From the NCBI GenBank assembly GCA_021804595.1, contig JAJZHH010000005.1, forward strand, positions 3,551 to 47,969: a stretch of 44,419 nt of DNA, written 5' to 3'. Source of the DNA: Pseudomonadota bacterium (GTDB lineage Bacteria > Pseudomonadota > Gammaproteobacteria > Burkholderiales > Burkholderiaceae_C). Positions 9,021 through 19,596 of the stretch are shown here, piece after piece. The position numbers were made by a program, and so were the translations under genes. Positions within the stretch are counted from its first letter, which is position 1, and every line of letters starts with the position of its first letter. The notes under the pieces were generated by a model, which did no database searches, had not been told where the DNA came from, and saw only the letters and a program-made list of their open reading frames with translations.

Positions 9021-9104
9021 GAGTCGCAAGAATGGCGTTGCAATAGCGTCACAAGCAATGTTACGGTATATCAATCGCACTCGACTCTTCGGGATCCGCC
9101 GACA

Positions 9105-10082
9105 ATGACTCTGCCAACCAACAGATTCCTCAAGGTCAATGGCCTGAGACTGCACATCACCGAACAGGGCAAAGGTCCGCTGATCTTGCTCTGTCACGGA
9201 TTTCCCGAGACATCTCATGCTTGGCGACATCAGTTGCCTGCGCTGGCGCAGGCCGGCTATCGCGCAGTAGCTCCCGATTTGCGCGGATATGGGACGAGCG
9301 ACTGCCCCGAAGCAGTCGAGGCCTACGCGATGCGCGAGCTGGTGGACGATCTCCTCGGACTTCTCGATGCCTTGGGTGAGGACCAGGCCGTGGTCATCGG
9401 GGGTGACTGGGGCGCCGCGCTCGCATGGCAGGCAGCGCGCGTGCATCCTGATCGCTTTCGAGCGGTTGCGGCCCTTGGCGTCCCCATGATGCAGCGCGCA
9501 CCGGCGAAGCCGAGCGAGATTTTCCCGAAGACCGATCAGGTCTGGTTCTACACGCACTACTTCGCAATACCAGGATTGGCCGAAAGGGAATTGGAGATCG
9601 ACGTTGGCATGAGCCTGAGCAAGATCTACTCCGCGGCTTCGGGTGCCGCGGGGCGCCGCGACGATCCAAGCACTCCCAATCCTTTCGGCATGCTGCCGCG
9701 CAGTGGCGGATTGCTCGATGTCTTGCCTGAGCCTCGCGGTCTGCCCGATTGGCTGCCAGCCGAGGATATGGAATGTTTCGTGAAGTCTTTTGAAACCAGC
9801 GGCTTCCGGGGAGGGCTGAATTACTACCGCAACCTGGATCGCAATTGGGTGAATGAGTCCACGCTGGAAGGCAGGCGGGTTGAGGTGCCAGCCCTGTACC
9901 TCGTTGGCGAGCGCGACACCGGGCTGGCGATTCCGGGCATGCGGGAGCTCATCGAGGCGATGCCCGTGGCGGTTCCCGATCTGCGTGTGTCGCGAACGAT
10001 TCCGGGTGCCGGTCACTGGCTGCAACAGGAAGCACCGGGGGCGGTCAACGCGGCTTTGCTTGGATTTCTGGCCTCGTTGTGA
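9105..10082 (+). CDS. Alpha/beta hydrolase, epoxide hydrolase-like
   Basis: HGFPETSHAWRHQLPALAQAGYRAVAPDLRGYG; nucleophile region GGDWGAALAWQ; C-terminal GAGHWLQQEAP. Confidence 0.9.
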   Translation: MTLPTNRFLKVNGLRLHITEQGKGPLILLCHGFPETSHAWRHQLPALAQAGYRAVAPDLRGYGTSDCPEAVEAYAMRELVDDLLGLLDALGEDQAVVIGGDWGAALAWQAARVHPDRFRAVAALGVPMMQRAPAKPSEIFPKTDQVWFYTHYFAIPGLAERELEIDVGMSLSKIYSAASGAAGRRDDPSTPNPFGMLPRSGGLLDVLPEPRGLPDWLPAEDMECFVKSFETSGFRGGLNYYRNLDRNWVNESTLEGRRVEVPALYLVGERDTGLAIPGMRELIEAMPVAVPDLRVSRTIPGAGHWLQQEAPGAVNAALLGFLASL

Positions 10083-10535
10083 TGACCTCAGCGACCGCTG
10101 AGCACACCAGGGCAGTCATTGCCGCGGTGGGGTGTAAGTGCCCGGAGGCCGAACTCCCGTCATTCGCAACGCGATGCATCTGTAGCCTTCCGACCGCGGG
10201 CAGCGATGCGGTAGCAGCCTAGGCCGACCTGGCCGGTGAAGGCCGTGCGAGATGCCGCCTGGGGCTCTCGGATACGAACTTGCGCACGCGGAAGGCGTTC
10301 AGTGTCGCCGCAGCGACGCGCGCAACGCGCGCGTCCCTCAGAGACTTGGAAGGCAGCCGGGTCTCATGTGCGCTTGCGCTTCAAGCGGACTTTGCGCTGA
10401 GACAAATCGATCAGTTTTCAAATCGCATGTCGCACACTAGCCACCTTGGCTACGCGAATTGACATGTATCCTGTCAGTCACCGGCATCGCTGGCGTACGC
10501 GATGAGGTAACCGGACGGCGCTCTGACTGGAACAG

Positions 10536-12083
10536 ATGGGTACTGATGGCAAGCCGGGAGACGGCGGCGGGAGGCACGCGCGACTTCTTGGGGTCTTGAT
10601 CGCTCTCGCAGTGATTGTTTTGAACCTCGCAGTGGCCGGCACGGCAGAGCTTTTTCTGCAATCTCGCCTGGATGACGCGGAGAGTTCAGCGGCGGCCACG
10701 ACGCAAAGCATCGCGCATGCATTGGATGGATCCGTCAGCAACGCGGCCCAGGTCACCAAGCTCGCGGTGCGCATGCTCGTGACTGAATGCGAGAGCGAGA
10801 TGCAGTCAACCGGCGAGATCGAACCGGCGAAACTGAACGCGTATTTCAGAGCTATGCGAACCTCTTTGCCTGCCGGGACGCTGCTGCACGTGACCAATGC
10901 ATCAGGCCGCGTGATCTTTGGGCCGATGGTCGGCAACGCAAGACCGCTGTCCTATTCGGACCGCGACTTCTTTGCCGCGTTGATGGGGGGGCGAGCAAGT
11001 CCCAGGATCTGGGTCACCAATCTTCTCCGCGGGCGTGCTACGCAAGAGGAGGTGATCGCATTTGTCGCGCGCTATGACGACACAGAAGGCCGTCCCGAAG
11101 GGGTTGTCTCGGTTGCGATTCCACAGTCATACTTCCAGGCGCTTCTTCAAGTACCAAGCCTCGGGCCGCACGGCATCGCGCTGATGAGAGATGCCAGCAC
11201 GGCGTTGATCGCAAGCTATCCGGCATCGAAAGTTGAGAAGTTGGGCAATCGACACTTTTCTTCGCAGTTGGCACAGGTCATCAAGTCGGGGGAGCGTGCG
11301 CAGACCTTTCATGCCGTGCACACCGGTGACGGCATCGAGCGCATCGATTCGTTCAGGCGACTTTCCGGTTTGCCGTTCTACCTCGTTGTCGGCAAGTCGG
11401 CAGAAGATTACTTGGCGACCTGGCACAGTGCCCGCCGATGGGCCATCTTCGCGCAACTTGGTTTTCTCGTCGTCAGCACCAGCTTCGCGGCCATGCTCTG
11501 GAGCGTTGTGCGCCGTCTGCATGGGATCCAGCGCGACGAAGCACGGCGCGCGCGACGCGACGTGCTGACGGGCTTGCCGAATCGTCTGGCGCTGATGGAG
11601 CATTTGCCAAGCGCGATCGCACGCGCCAGGCGCAGCGGATCGTGGATGGCAGTTGGGTTGCTTGACCTTGACGACTTCAAGGCGATCAACGACGGATATG
11701 GTCACGCAGCCGGGGACAATCTGCTGATCGCACTGGGGCGTCGGCTGCAGGGCCTGGTGCGTGCGGGGGATTTCGTTGCGCGTCTGGGGGGCGATGAGTT
11801 CCTCTTTGTGTTCGAGGGTCTTTCCCCGTCCGAGGCGCAGTTGCAACTCGATCGTGCGTTGCACCGAATTCACCAAGCCGGCGATGCTTCAATTGGCCTC
11901 GGTGCTGGCCAGCAGGTCCGGATCGGCATGAGCATGGGAATCGCACTGTTCCCGCATGACGGCGACCATGCCGATGCGCTGCTGCGTCACGCTGATGCGG
12001 CAATGTACGAGGTCAAGCAGAAGAAAGGCAAACGGTTGACGTGGTGGAGCACGACGGCGCCGCAGGTGGGCGCAGCGACCTGA
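10536..12083 (+). CDS. Membrane diguanylate cyclase with periplasmic CACHE-type sensor
   Basis: N-terminal TM, sensor region, second TM, RARRDVLTGLPNR and VARLGGDEFLFVFE; I-site-like RAGD. Confidence 0.9.
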   Translation: MGTDGKPGDGGGRHARLLGVLIALAVIVLNLAVAGTAELFLQSRLDDAESSAAATTQSIAHALDGSVSNAAQVTKLAVRMLVTECESEMQSTGEIEPAKLNAYFRAMRTSLPAGTLLHVTNASGRVIFGPMVGNARPLSYSDRDFFAALMGGRASPRIWVTNLLRGRATQEEVIAFVARYDDTEGRPEGVVSVAIPQSYFQALLQVPSLGPHGIALMRDASTALIASYPASKVEKLGNRHFSSQLAQVIKSGERAQTFHAVHTGDGIERIDSFRRLSGLPFYLVVGKSAEDYLATWHSARRWAIFAQLGFLVVSTSFAAMLWSVVRRLHGIQRDEARRARRDVLTGLPNRLALMEHLPSAIARARRSGSWMAVGLLDLDDFKAINDGYGHAAGDNLLIALGRRLQGLVRAGDFVARLGGDEFLFVFEGLSPSEAQLQLDRALHRIHQAGDASIGLGAGQQVRIGMSMGIALFPHDGDHADALLRHADAAMYEVKQKKGKRLTWWSTTAPQVGAAT

Positions 12084-12242
12084 TCCTGGGAGCGGTCCGG
12101 CGTTTCCTTGAGCGTGGCTCCTCGTTCAGCGGCCGCTTCCCGATTCTCGCGCAAGCGCCGGGTCTGGTTGGTTCCGGGGATCGGCACGATCCAGGGGCGG
12201 CGCCTATCATCTGCGCGTCATCAAGGAACTTCGACCCCGTCC

Positions 12243-12836
12243 ATGAAACGTTTCCTGCTCCTGCTCGCCAGCCTGTTCGTGACCGACGCAGCCCTCGCGC
12301 TGCCTGCCCACGCCGCCGATGCGGCGGCCGCCGCACGTCTCGCGCACCAGGCCATGCAGAGCAAGGCTTTCACGCTGGGCAGCGCCGGGCCGCTGATCGT
12401 GGCGTACGAAGACCCCAACTGCCGCTTTTGCAACCAGCTCAGCCGCGAGAGCGCGCCGCTGATCGCCGCCGGCAAGCTGCGCATGCGCGTCGTGCTGGTG
12501 GCCTTCCTCAAGCCCGACAGCGAAGGCCGCGCCGCCGCCATCCTGCAGGCGACTGACCCGGTCGCCGCATGGGAAAAGAACGAAGCCGCCTTCAACGCAC
12601 TGGCCGAGGAGGGCGGCTACCCGGTCGCGCAGCCCAGTTTCGAGACCGACCGCACGCTGCGCACCAACCTGGACGACCTCGAGGCCAGCGGCCAGGTCTC
12701 GACGCCCACCGTGCTGGTGTGCGAGAAGGGCCAGTCCACCCCGTCGCTGCTGCGGGGCATCGACAAGGGGCAATTGCCATCGCTGGTGGCCACGGCGGGT
12801 TCTCTCACCGCTGCCGGCGGCTGTGCTGCGCCCTAG
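12243..12836 (+). CDS. Periplasmic thiol:disulfide interchange protein (DsbC/DsbG-like)
   Basis: Signal peptide MKRFLLLLASLFVTDAALALPAHA; YEDPNCRFCNQL CxxC active site. Confidence 0.85.
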   Translation: MKRFLLLLASLFVTDAALALPAHAADAAAAARLAHQAMQSKAFTLGSAGPLIVAYEDPNCRFCNQLSRESAPLIAAGKLRMRVVLVAFLKPDSEGRAAAILQATDPVAAWEKNEAAFNALAEEGGYPVAQPSFETDRTLRTNLDDLEASGQVSTPTVLVCEKGQSTPSLLRGIDKGQLPSLVATAGSLTAAGGCAAP

Positions 12837-12895
12837 GCCGGCGGCTTCGCGCCCGGCCTTCCGGGCCGCCCGCGCCTCGGGTGCCTGCGCGGCGC

Positions 12896-13999
12896 TCACC
12901 CGCCGCGCGTGGCCAGCGCGAAGACATAGCCGAGCAGTACCCCGGCCGCGGGCCCGATCACCCAGCCGCGCAGCACGCCGACGATGACCTGGGTGTCGAT
13001 GGTTTGGCGGCCACGCGCGACGCCGGTTCCGGCCATCGCGCCGATCAGGGCCTGGTTCATCGACGTGAAGTAGCCGAACAACACTGCGGTCAACACCACG
13101 ATGGCTTGCACCAGCTGCGCTGCGGTGGCCATCGGCAGATCCATCCTGACCAGACCGAAGGCGACGCGTTCGAGCAGCGGGCGTCCCCAGGTCAGCGCCC
13201 CGAGCGCGAGACCCAGGCCGCCGATCAGTCCCGCGAGCAGCGGCCCGCACAGCCCGGTGGAAAGGAACACCGCGGTCGCGTTGGATACATCGTTCGCGCC
13301 CATGGCCAGCGACGCGACGCCGCCGACCACAACCAGCGCGCGGCCGGCATGCATGGCCGCACCCTCGGCGGCGCTCAGCGCCGGCAGCGCATCGAACAAC
13401 CTGGTGAAGGCGTAGCCGAGCACGAAGGCCGCCGGCGGGGCCAGGATCCAGAGCACGGCCAGCCGCGCGACGGTGTCCCAGCGTATGCGCAAGTGCAGCG
13501 CGGAGGCCGCACCGACGATGCAGAACACCAGGATCTGGATCGTCGACGTCGGAATGCGGCGCTGTGTGAACAGCGTGGTCAGCACGAAGGCGGCGGCAAT
13601 CACCGCGATCGCCGCCGGCGTGCGCAGCTGGCCGCCGGCGACGATGTCGTGGCCGACATGGCCCAGCACCCGGTGGCTGAAGAAAGTGGCGCCGAGCAAG
13701 GTCAGCGGAGCCATCAGCACCAGCGCGGCGCGCGCGCCGATGCTGCGGCTGGCGTAGGGCATGCCCATGCAGGCGCCGGTGTAGTGCGCACCCATGCTCC
13801 AGGCGAACGCGAGCGCGAGAAGCACGAGAACGACGTCGAGCCAGGTCAAGGAGTTCGGTTCCGGAAGCGTTCGTTCGGGGCGGGCGGCAGCGAGCACGCG
13901 CGCGGCCAAGCGCATGGCCAGGCGGCCGCGGGCGAAGGAATCGTAGCGAAATCGCCGCATCCGCTGCGGTGTCCGTTCGGCCGACCGCTGCCGGGCCAT
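12896..13999 (-). CDS. Inorganic phosphate transporter, PiT family
   Basis: Many TM helices; GANDVSNATAVFLSTGLCGPLLAGLIGG signature; start may be 13960 instead. Confidence 0.85.
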   Translation of the reverse strand: MARQRSAERTPQRMRRFRYDSFARGRLAMRLAARVLAAARPERTLPEPNSLTWLDVVLVLLALAFAWSMGAHYTGACMGMPYASRSIGARAALVLMAPLTLLGATFFSHRVLGHVGHDIVAGGQLRTPAAIAVIAAAFVLTTLFTQRRIPTSTIQILVFCIVGAASALHLRIRWDTVARLAVLWILAPPAAFVLGYAFTRLFDALPALSAAEGAAMHAGRALVVVGGVASLAMGANDVSNATAVFLSTGLCGPLLAGLIGGLGLALGALTWGRPLLERVAFGLVRMDLPMATAAQLVQAIVVLTAVLFGYFTSMNQALIGAMAGTGVARGRQTIDTQVIVGVLRGWVIGPAAGVLLGYVFALATRGG

Positions 14000-14198
14000 C
14001 TTGTCACGAGCACGCGTCGCGCGTTTCGGTTTTCGTGTACCATGGACTTGCTGATATGCACAAGACCATCCGCTCGTAGGTCTTTCTTCCCGCTCCGGCT
14101 TGCTTCCGGCGTTCGTGTTGAATCCCCTGTTGAAGATTTTCTTGGCGTTTCTTCGCTGGGCGCACCGTTGCGCCTGATAACTTCTTAAGGAATTCGAT

Positions 14199-14411
14199 AT
14201 GACGACCGAAACCGGTACCGTGAAGTGGTTCAACGAAGGCAAGGGCTTTGGCTTCATCGCCCCCGATGGCGGTGGCAAGGACCTGTTTGCCCACTTCAAG
14301 GAAATTCAAGGCAGCGGCTTCAAGACGCTGACCGAGAACCAGCGCGTGCAGTTCGAAGTGACCCAGGGCCAGAAGGGCCCGCAGGCGTCGAACATCCGTA
14401 CGCTGGACTGA
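14199..14411 (+). CDS. cspA: Cold shock protein, CspA family
   Basis: [34 protein letters not shown] Shine-Dalgarno. Confidence 0.96.
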   Translation: MTTETGTVKWFNEGKGFGFIAPDGGGKDLFAHFKEIQGSGFKTLTENQRVQFEVTQGQKGPQASNIRTLD

Positions 14412-14461
14412 CCCAGGCAGTACTGCCGGACGTCGGGCATGCCCCGACATCCGCCGATGAA

Positions 14462-14486
14462 AGCGCGGCATTGCCGCGCTTTTTTC
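14462..14486 (+). terminator. Rho-independent terminator after csp gene
   Basis: AGCGCGGCA-TTGCCGCGCT followed by TTTTTT. Confidence 0.85.
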
Positions 14487-14508
14487 ATTTGTGCTGCAGG
14501 AGCTGACC

Positions 14509-15534
14509 GTGAAGAATCTGCAAGAGGCCACCGAGCGCATCTGCGAACTCAAGGGCAGCCTCGTCGCGCTGGACGCCCTGGTGCCAGCGGTCATCCAGGC
14601 CCTCCCGGCGTCGATCCGCGCGCGGCTGATGGATGCGTTCGACGCTCACGCCGAAGCTGCGCGCACGGCATTGCTGTACGCGGACGTGTCCGATTTCGTG
14701 TTGGCCACCTTCGAGCGTGACATTGCTCGCGACCGCGCCTTCGTGCTGGCGCGAGTTCAACCCGAATCCCCAGCGATTTCGCGGCTCACGGTCGACACGC
14801 TGCTGCTGGCGACGACCTGCATCACCGTGTTCGCCGGGGCGCGCTCGATGGCGAGCGCCAGCGGGTTCTTCTTTCGCGGCGCCCATGGTCTGTTCCTGGT
14901 GAGCAGCCGCGATGTGTTTGCCAACGCTGTGGGCGATCAGCGCCCTGATCGCATCGAGATCGGTGTGCATGTGGATCCGCTGGATCTGATGCAGCACCGG
15001 GTCGTCTCGCTGCCGCTGCATCGCGGCGGCTTGCGGCTGTGGCGCGAAGCGCGCGACGCAGCGGGCGATGACGCCGGTGACGACACCAGCGACATCGCCG
15101 TGCTGGAGATTCCCGCCGCCAGCCTGCCTGCCGACGCGACCGTGCAGGCGTTCGACGAAACGCATCTGGAGACCCGTGGCGAGCAGATCGTGGCTGGAGA
15201 CGTCCTCACCATCGCCGGTTTCCCGGCGGGCTTCCACGATGCGGTCCACCACCTGGCCGTCGCGTGCAGCGCCGCCGTCGCGTCCGCGTATGGCGTGCGC
15301 TTTCAGGGCCGCGGCGGCTTCCTGACCGACACGCGCACGCCCTGTGGCAGCAACGGATCACCGGTCGTGCGACGGCGCCTCAACGATGGTGCATCGGCCC
15401 CGTCGTGGCAACTGCTCGGCGTCCATGCGTCGCGCGCGGACCTGGGCGAGCGCGATGGGCTCGATGACGCATCGCCGGGGCTGAACTTCGCCTGGTATGC
15501 CGACGTGCTGCCGACGCTGATCGGCCGCGCCTGA
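14509..15534 (+). CDS. Trypsin-like peptidase-fold protein, likely His-less
   Basis: GTG start after [18 protein letters not shown] and CGSNGSPVV motifs, but [10 protein letters not shown] where LVTNRHV-type His is expected. Confidence 0.7.
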   Translation: MKNLQEATERICELKGSLVALDALVPAVIQALPASIRARLMDAFDAHAEAARTALLYADVSDFVLATFERDIARDRAFVLARVQPESPAISRLTVDTLLLATTCITVFAGARSMASASGFFFRGAHGLFLVSSRDVFANAVGDQRPDRIEIGVHVDPLDLMQHRVVSLPLHRGGLRLWREARDAAGDDAGDDTSDIAVLEIPAASLPADATVQAFDETHLETRGEQIVAGDVLTIAGFPAGFHDAVHHLAVACSAAVASAYGVRFQGRGGFLTDTRTPCGSNGSPVVRRRLNDGASAPSWQLLGVHASRADLGERDGLDDASPGLNFAWYADVLPTLIGRA

Positions 15535-15573
15535 CAGGCGCCGGGGCCGCGCGCACCCACGCGCGGTCGGACC

Positions 15574-15810
15574 GGCCCACAGTTCCCTGATCAACCGGTC
15601 GTCGAGTTCGCGCGCCCACTTGCGCTGCAGGAACTCGCGCACCTGCTCGCGCCCGGACGGGAACTCGGCGCGATTGCGCCACAGCGTGTCGGCGGTGTAG
15701 ACCTGCACGACGCGCTCCGGGTCGCGCGAGTTCCACGCGTCCTCGGCCAGGCGCACCTTGGTGCGCGCCGTGTCGGCATCGAACGGCGGGTAGGTCGGCT
15801 GGCCTGGCAT
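15574..15810 (-). pseudogene. Truncated DUF1348 / NTF2-like protein
   Basis: [65 protein letters not shown], then unrelated residues. Confidence 0.75.
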
Positions 15811-15888
15811 CGGGGGCTCCTGCGGCGGCTTGAGGTCGAACCACGCGATCGCCGTTCCATGTACCTAAGCGGCGCGGCTCGCGCGTGC

Positions 15889-16251
15889 TCAAGCGACATG
15901 GCGCGCCGAGTCCAGCGCGAAGCCGCGCAGCACCGCATCGGCGTCGAGGCTGCGGATCGGCACCGCCAGCGCGCCGGGGATGCGTTGCTGCGCGATCAGC
16001 GCCTGGTAGCGCAGCGCGCTGACGCGCAGGAACGAGGCGAAGTTGCCGACTTCGCCGCGTTCGCGCGCCAGCTCGTCGTACAGCCGCTCGATCAGCTGCA
16101 CGACGGTCATCGCGTCGCGCGCGGCGATTTCCTCCAGCACGGCCCAGAACAGGTTCTCCAGCCGGATGCTGGTGACGACGCCGTGCAGCCGCACCGAGCG
16201 GGTTCGCGCGGCGTAGGCCTGCGGATCGGCGCCGACGAAGATCTTGCACAT
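15889..16251 (-). CDS. Ribbon-helix-helix domain protein
   Basis: MCKIFVGADPQAYAARTRSVRLHGVVTSIRLENLFWAVLEEIAARDAMTVVQLIERLYDE. Confidence 0.85.
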   Translation of the reverse strand: MCKIFVGADPQAYAARTRSVRLHGVVTSIRLENLFWAVLEEIAARDAMTVVQLIERLYDELARERGEVGNFASFLRVSALRYQALIAQQRIPGALAVPIRSLDADAVLRGFALDSARHVA

Positions 16252-16301
16252 GGGGGTCTCCGATGCCGGTGGGCACGCCCCCGACTTTACCCGCTCGCGC
16301 T

Positions 16302-16880
16302 TCAGTGCGTGATGCGGGTACCGAGCACTTCGAGGAACTTGGCCAGCCACGCCGGATGCGCCGGCCACGCCGGTGCGGTGACCAGATTGCCGTCGCGCAC
16401 TGCGGCGCCCAGCGGAATGTCCATATAGGTCGCGCCGGCCAGTTCGACCTCGATGCGGCACGCCGGGTAGGCGCTGACCTGGCGGCCCTTGAGCAAGCCG
16501 GTGGCGGCCAGCAACTGCGCGCCGTGGCAGACCGCGGCGAGCGGCTTGTCCGCGGCCAGGAAATGCCGCGCGATCTCGACGACCCGTGCGTTCAGCCGCA
16601 GGTATTCGGGGGCGCGCCCGCCGGGAATCAGCAGCGCGTCGTAGTCGGCCTCGCGCACCGTGGCGAAATCGGTGTTGAGCGCGAAGCGGTGACCCGGCTT
16701 CTCGCTGTAGGTCTGCGCGCCCTCGAAGTCGTGGATCGCGGTATGCACCCAGTCGCCGGCCTTCTTGTCGGGCGCCACCGCGTGCACTTCGTGGCCGACC
16801 GTCAGCAGGGTCTGGAACGGGACCATGGTTTCGTAGTCTTCGGCGTAGTCGCCGCACAGCATCAGGATCTTGCGTGCCAT
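16302..16880 (-). CDS. DJ-1/PfpI family protein
   Basis: [25 protein letters not shown]; nucleophile elbow [12 protein letters not shown]. Confidence 0.93.
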   Translation of the reverse strand: MARKILMLCGDYAEDYETMVPFQTLLTVGHEVHAVAPDKKAGDWVHTAIHDFEGAQTYSEKPGHRFALNTDFATVREADYDALLIPGGRAPEYLRLNARVVEIARHFLAADKPLAAVCHGAQLLAATGLLKGRQVSAYPACRIEVELAGATYMDIPLGAAVRDGNLVTAPAWPAHPAWLAKFLEVLGTRITH

Positions 16881-17035
16881 CGTCGTCTCCTCGTCTGGGT
16901 GGCAGCGCCATGCGCGTCGCCTGCGCCGATTCTCGGCAAGCTTGCGCCCGGCGAGGTAACAGCGGGCTGTTGCGCGCCCGTGTCGCTTGCGGCGGCAGGC
17001 ACTCGGCTGCGCGGCGCCGGCCGAAATCGCCGACC

Positions 17036-18430
17036 TCAATCGCCGACCGGCCGACGTTGCCGCACCGCGTCGAGCAAGGCGTCGCGCACGCGTTCGACGA
17101 CGGCGTCCCAGCCGCCGTGCGGCCCTTGCCGGAACAGCCGCATCACGCCCGGGTACCACGGCGAGTCGTCGCGGTCGTCGAGCCAGCGCCAGTCGGTCGT
17201 CGGCCATGGCAGCAGCACCCAGCACGGCCGCGCCATCGCGCCGGCCAGATGCGCAGCCGCGGTATCGACGCTGATCAGCAGGTCGAGCTGGTCCAGGATG
17301 GCTGCAGTGTCGTCGAAGTCGGCGATCGTCGCGCCGAGCGGCTCGAGCGGGAACGGCGCGTTCGCCGTGTCGTCGGCGCCGTGTTGCACGCTGAACCAGC
17401 GCACGCCGGGCACGCCGGCCAGCGGCGCCAGCGTGCGCAGCGACGGCAGCGAACGCTCGGCATCATGGGCGAAGCGCGGGTTGCCGCGCCATACCAGGCC
17501 GACACGCAGCGCGCGCGTGTCGTCGTCGATGGCGCGCGCCCAGCGCGCGACGCGCGCCGGGTCGGCGGTGACGTAGGGCAATGCCGCGGGAATCGTCGAC
17601 AGCGAAGTCGCGCACAGCTGTGGCAGGCTCAGCATCGGGCACCAGACGTCCCAGGCGACCTCGGGCAGCGCGGTGCCGGGCACGCCGGCGGCGATCGCGT
17701 GGTCGATGCCGTCGATGCGCGCGAACAGCGTTTGCAGCGCCGGGTGGCACAGCACGCCGACGCGCGCGGCGCCGCGCAGCTTGAGCTCGGCGGCGTAGCG
17801 GCAGAACTGGATCATGTCGCCGTGGCCCGCGTCGATGCCGACGAGGATCGACAGCCCCTGCGGCGAGCCGCCGCGCCAGCGCGGCAGGCCGATGCGCGCG
17901 TCGACGTCGCGATACCAGTCGCGCGCCTCGAGCCGGCGCCAGCCTTCGTCGCAGCGCCCGCGGCGCAGCAGCAGCACGGCGAGGTTGAACTCGGCGTGCG
18001 CCCAGCCCGGCGCCAGCTCCAGCGCGTTGCGGTGGCAGCGCTCAGCTTCGTCGTCCCGGCGCAGCGTGTCGAGCAGCACGCCGAGGTTGGTCCACGCCGC
18101 GGCCGATTGCGCGTTGATCGCCAGCGCGCGCCGTTGCGCCTGTTCGGCTTCGGCGTAGCGCTTGAGCCGCTCGAGCAGCGCGCCGAAATTGGTCCAGATG
18201 CCGTCGTGCGCCGGCTGCAGCTCGAGCGCGCGACGGTAGTGGCGCTCGGCCGCGGCCGCGTCGCCGCGCCGCTCGAGCAGCAGCGCGAGGTTGGCGTGCG
18301 CTTCAGCGAAGCCGGGCTGCTGCGCCAGCGCCAGCCGCAGCGCGATTTCGGCGCGCGTCGCGTCGTCCTGCGCCAGCAGCCGTGTGGCGTCGTCGAACAG
18401 CGTCTGCGCGGACGGGCAGGGCGGGGACAT
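17036..18430 (-). CDS. TPR-repeat protein with C-terminal glycosyltransferase family 9-like domain
   Basis: Tandem TPRs ([32 protein letters not shown]) and C-terminal [27 protein letters not shown]. Confidence 0.9.
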   Translation of the reverse strand: MSPPCPSAQTLFDDATRLLAQDDATRAEIALRLALAQQPGFAEAHANLALLLERRGDAAAAERHYRRALELQPAHDGIWTNFGALLERLKRYAEAEQAQRRALAINAQSAAAWTNLGVLLDTLRRDDEAERCHRNALELAPGWAHAEFNLAVLLLRRGRCDEGWRRLEARDWYRDVDARIGLPRWRGGSPQGLSILVGIDAGHGDMIQFCRYAAELKLRGAARVGVLCHPALQTLFARIDGIDHAIAAGVPGTALPEVAWDVWCPMLSLPQLCATSLSTIPAALPYVTADPARVARWARAIDDDTRALRVGLVWRGNPRFAHDAERSLPSLRTLAPLAGVPGVRWFSVQHGADDTANAPFPLEPLGATIADFDDTAAILDQLDLLISVDTAAAHLAGAMARPCWVLLPWPTTDWRWLDDRDDSPWYPGVMRLFRQGPHGGWDAVVERVRDALLDAVRQRRPVGD

Positions 18431-18462
18431 CGCGGCGGCCTGGAGCCCGGCGGCGGCGCCGC

Positions 18463-19596
18463 TCAGGCGCCGCCGCCGGCGCGCGGACTCAGCGCAGCCG
18501 GACCGGCCAGCGGATCGTCCGGCTGCCAGTTCAGGCGCCGGTTCGGCAGGTGCTGCGGCCACTCGCGCTGCAGGTAGGAGACCATCGCTTCGCGCACACG
18601 GCAGCGCAGCTCCCAGGCGCGGGCCGAGTTCGCCGCGCTCATCAGCAGCCGCACCTGCAGCGCGTGGTCGTTCGATTCGGTGACGTGAACCAGCGCATAG
18701 CGCTGGTCCCAGTCGGGGTCGGCGGCGCACAGGCGCTTGAGTTCGGCGCGGATCGGCTCGATCGGCATCGTGTAGTCGACCCACAGGAACACGGTGGCGA
18801 GCAAGCTGGCGCTGGTGCGGGTCCAGTTCTCGAACGGATGCTCGATGAACCATTGCAGCGGCAGGATCAGCCGGCGGTCGTCCCAGATGCGGAACACGAC
18901 GTAGGTGCCGGTGATCTCCTCGACGCGGCCCCATTCGCCCTGCACGATCAGCACGTCGTTGAGGCGTATCGGTTCGGTCAGCGCGATCTGCAGCCCGGCC
19001 AGCAGGTTGCTGAGCACCGGGCGCGCGGCGAAGCCGACGACGACGCCGGCGATGCCGGCCGACGCCAGCAGGCTGGTGCCGATGCGGCGCACGCCGGGAA
19101 TGCTCATCAGCGCCAGGCCGACGCCGATCAGGATCACGATCAGGTTGACCACTCGCGTCAGCACCCGCGCGCGCGTCAGCGCGCCGCGCGCGTGCAGATT
19201 GGTGTCGAGCAGCTTCGGATCCTCGGGCAGTTCGAGGCCGCCGCGGCGCAGCGTCACCGCTTCGCCGCCGGCCTGCACGATGCGCATCGCCAGCCAGGTG
19301 AAGCCGGCGATCAAGGCCAGCTGCAGCGCGAACACCAGCCACGCCGCCGCTGCGCCGTCGGGCTGCAGCAGGCTCAGATCCAGCCGCGCGACCAGCAGCA
19401 CCCAGGCCACGCCCAGCGGCGTGCGCGTGCGCAGCCAAAGCAGCGGGCCGATGCCGCCGGCGTGCAAGGCGCGCAGCGCCAGCCGTGACGCCAGCAGGAA
19501 CGCCGGCAACGCGATCACCGACAGCACGATCGCGGTCGTTTCGGGAACATGAGAGCCGATCCAGGCTCCAGCGTCGATCACGAAGTCATCGTGCAT
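18463..19596 (-). CDS. MscS-family mechanosensitive ion channel
   Basis: Several TMs; SLLASAGIAGVVVGFAARPVLSNLLAGLQIALTEPIRLNDVLIVQGEWGRVEEITGTYVVFRIWDDRRLILP. Confidence 0.93.
   Translation of the reverse strand: MHDDFVIDAGAWIGSHVPETTAIVLSVIALPAFLLASRLALRALHAGGIGPLLWLRTRTPLGVAWVLLVARLDLSLLQPDGAAAAWLVFALQLALIAGFTWLAMRIVQAGGEAVTLRRGGLELPEDPKLLDTNLHARGALTRARVLTRVVNLIVILIGVGLALMSIPGVRRIGTSLLASAGIAGVVVGFAARPVLSNLLAGLQIALTEPIRLNDVLIVQGEWGRVEEITGTYVVFRIWDDRRLILPLQWFIEHPFENWTRTSASLLATVFLWVDYTMPIEPIRAELKRLCAADPDWDQRYALVHVTESNDHALQVRLLMSAANSARAWELRCRVREAMVSYLQREWPQHLPNRRLNWQPDDPLAGPAALSPRAGGGA

Noticed and set aside
10083-10530. Small ORFs 10252-10440 and 10280-10462 as genes
   Set aside because: No RBS, odd composition, no recognisable family
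12569-14188. 539-aa plus-strand ORF
   Set aside because: Overlaps dsbG-like and PiT genes out of frame; Arg/Gln/His-rich composition without domains
16874-18577. 567-aa plus-strand ORF opposite the TPR-GT9 gene
   Set aside because: Antisense artefact; TPR and GT9 motifs on the minus strand are clear
17036-19438. Single 800-aa ORF on the minus strand
   Set aside because: Upstream part is out of frame with the MscS gene; real TPR-GT9 start is about 18430
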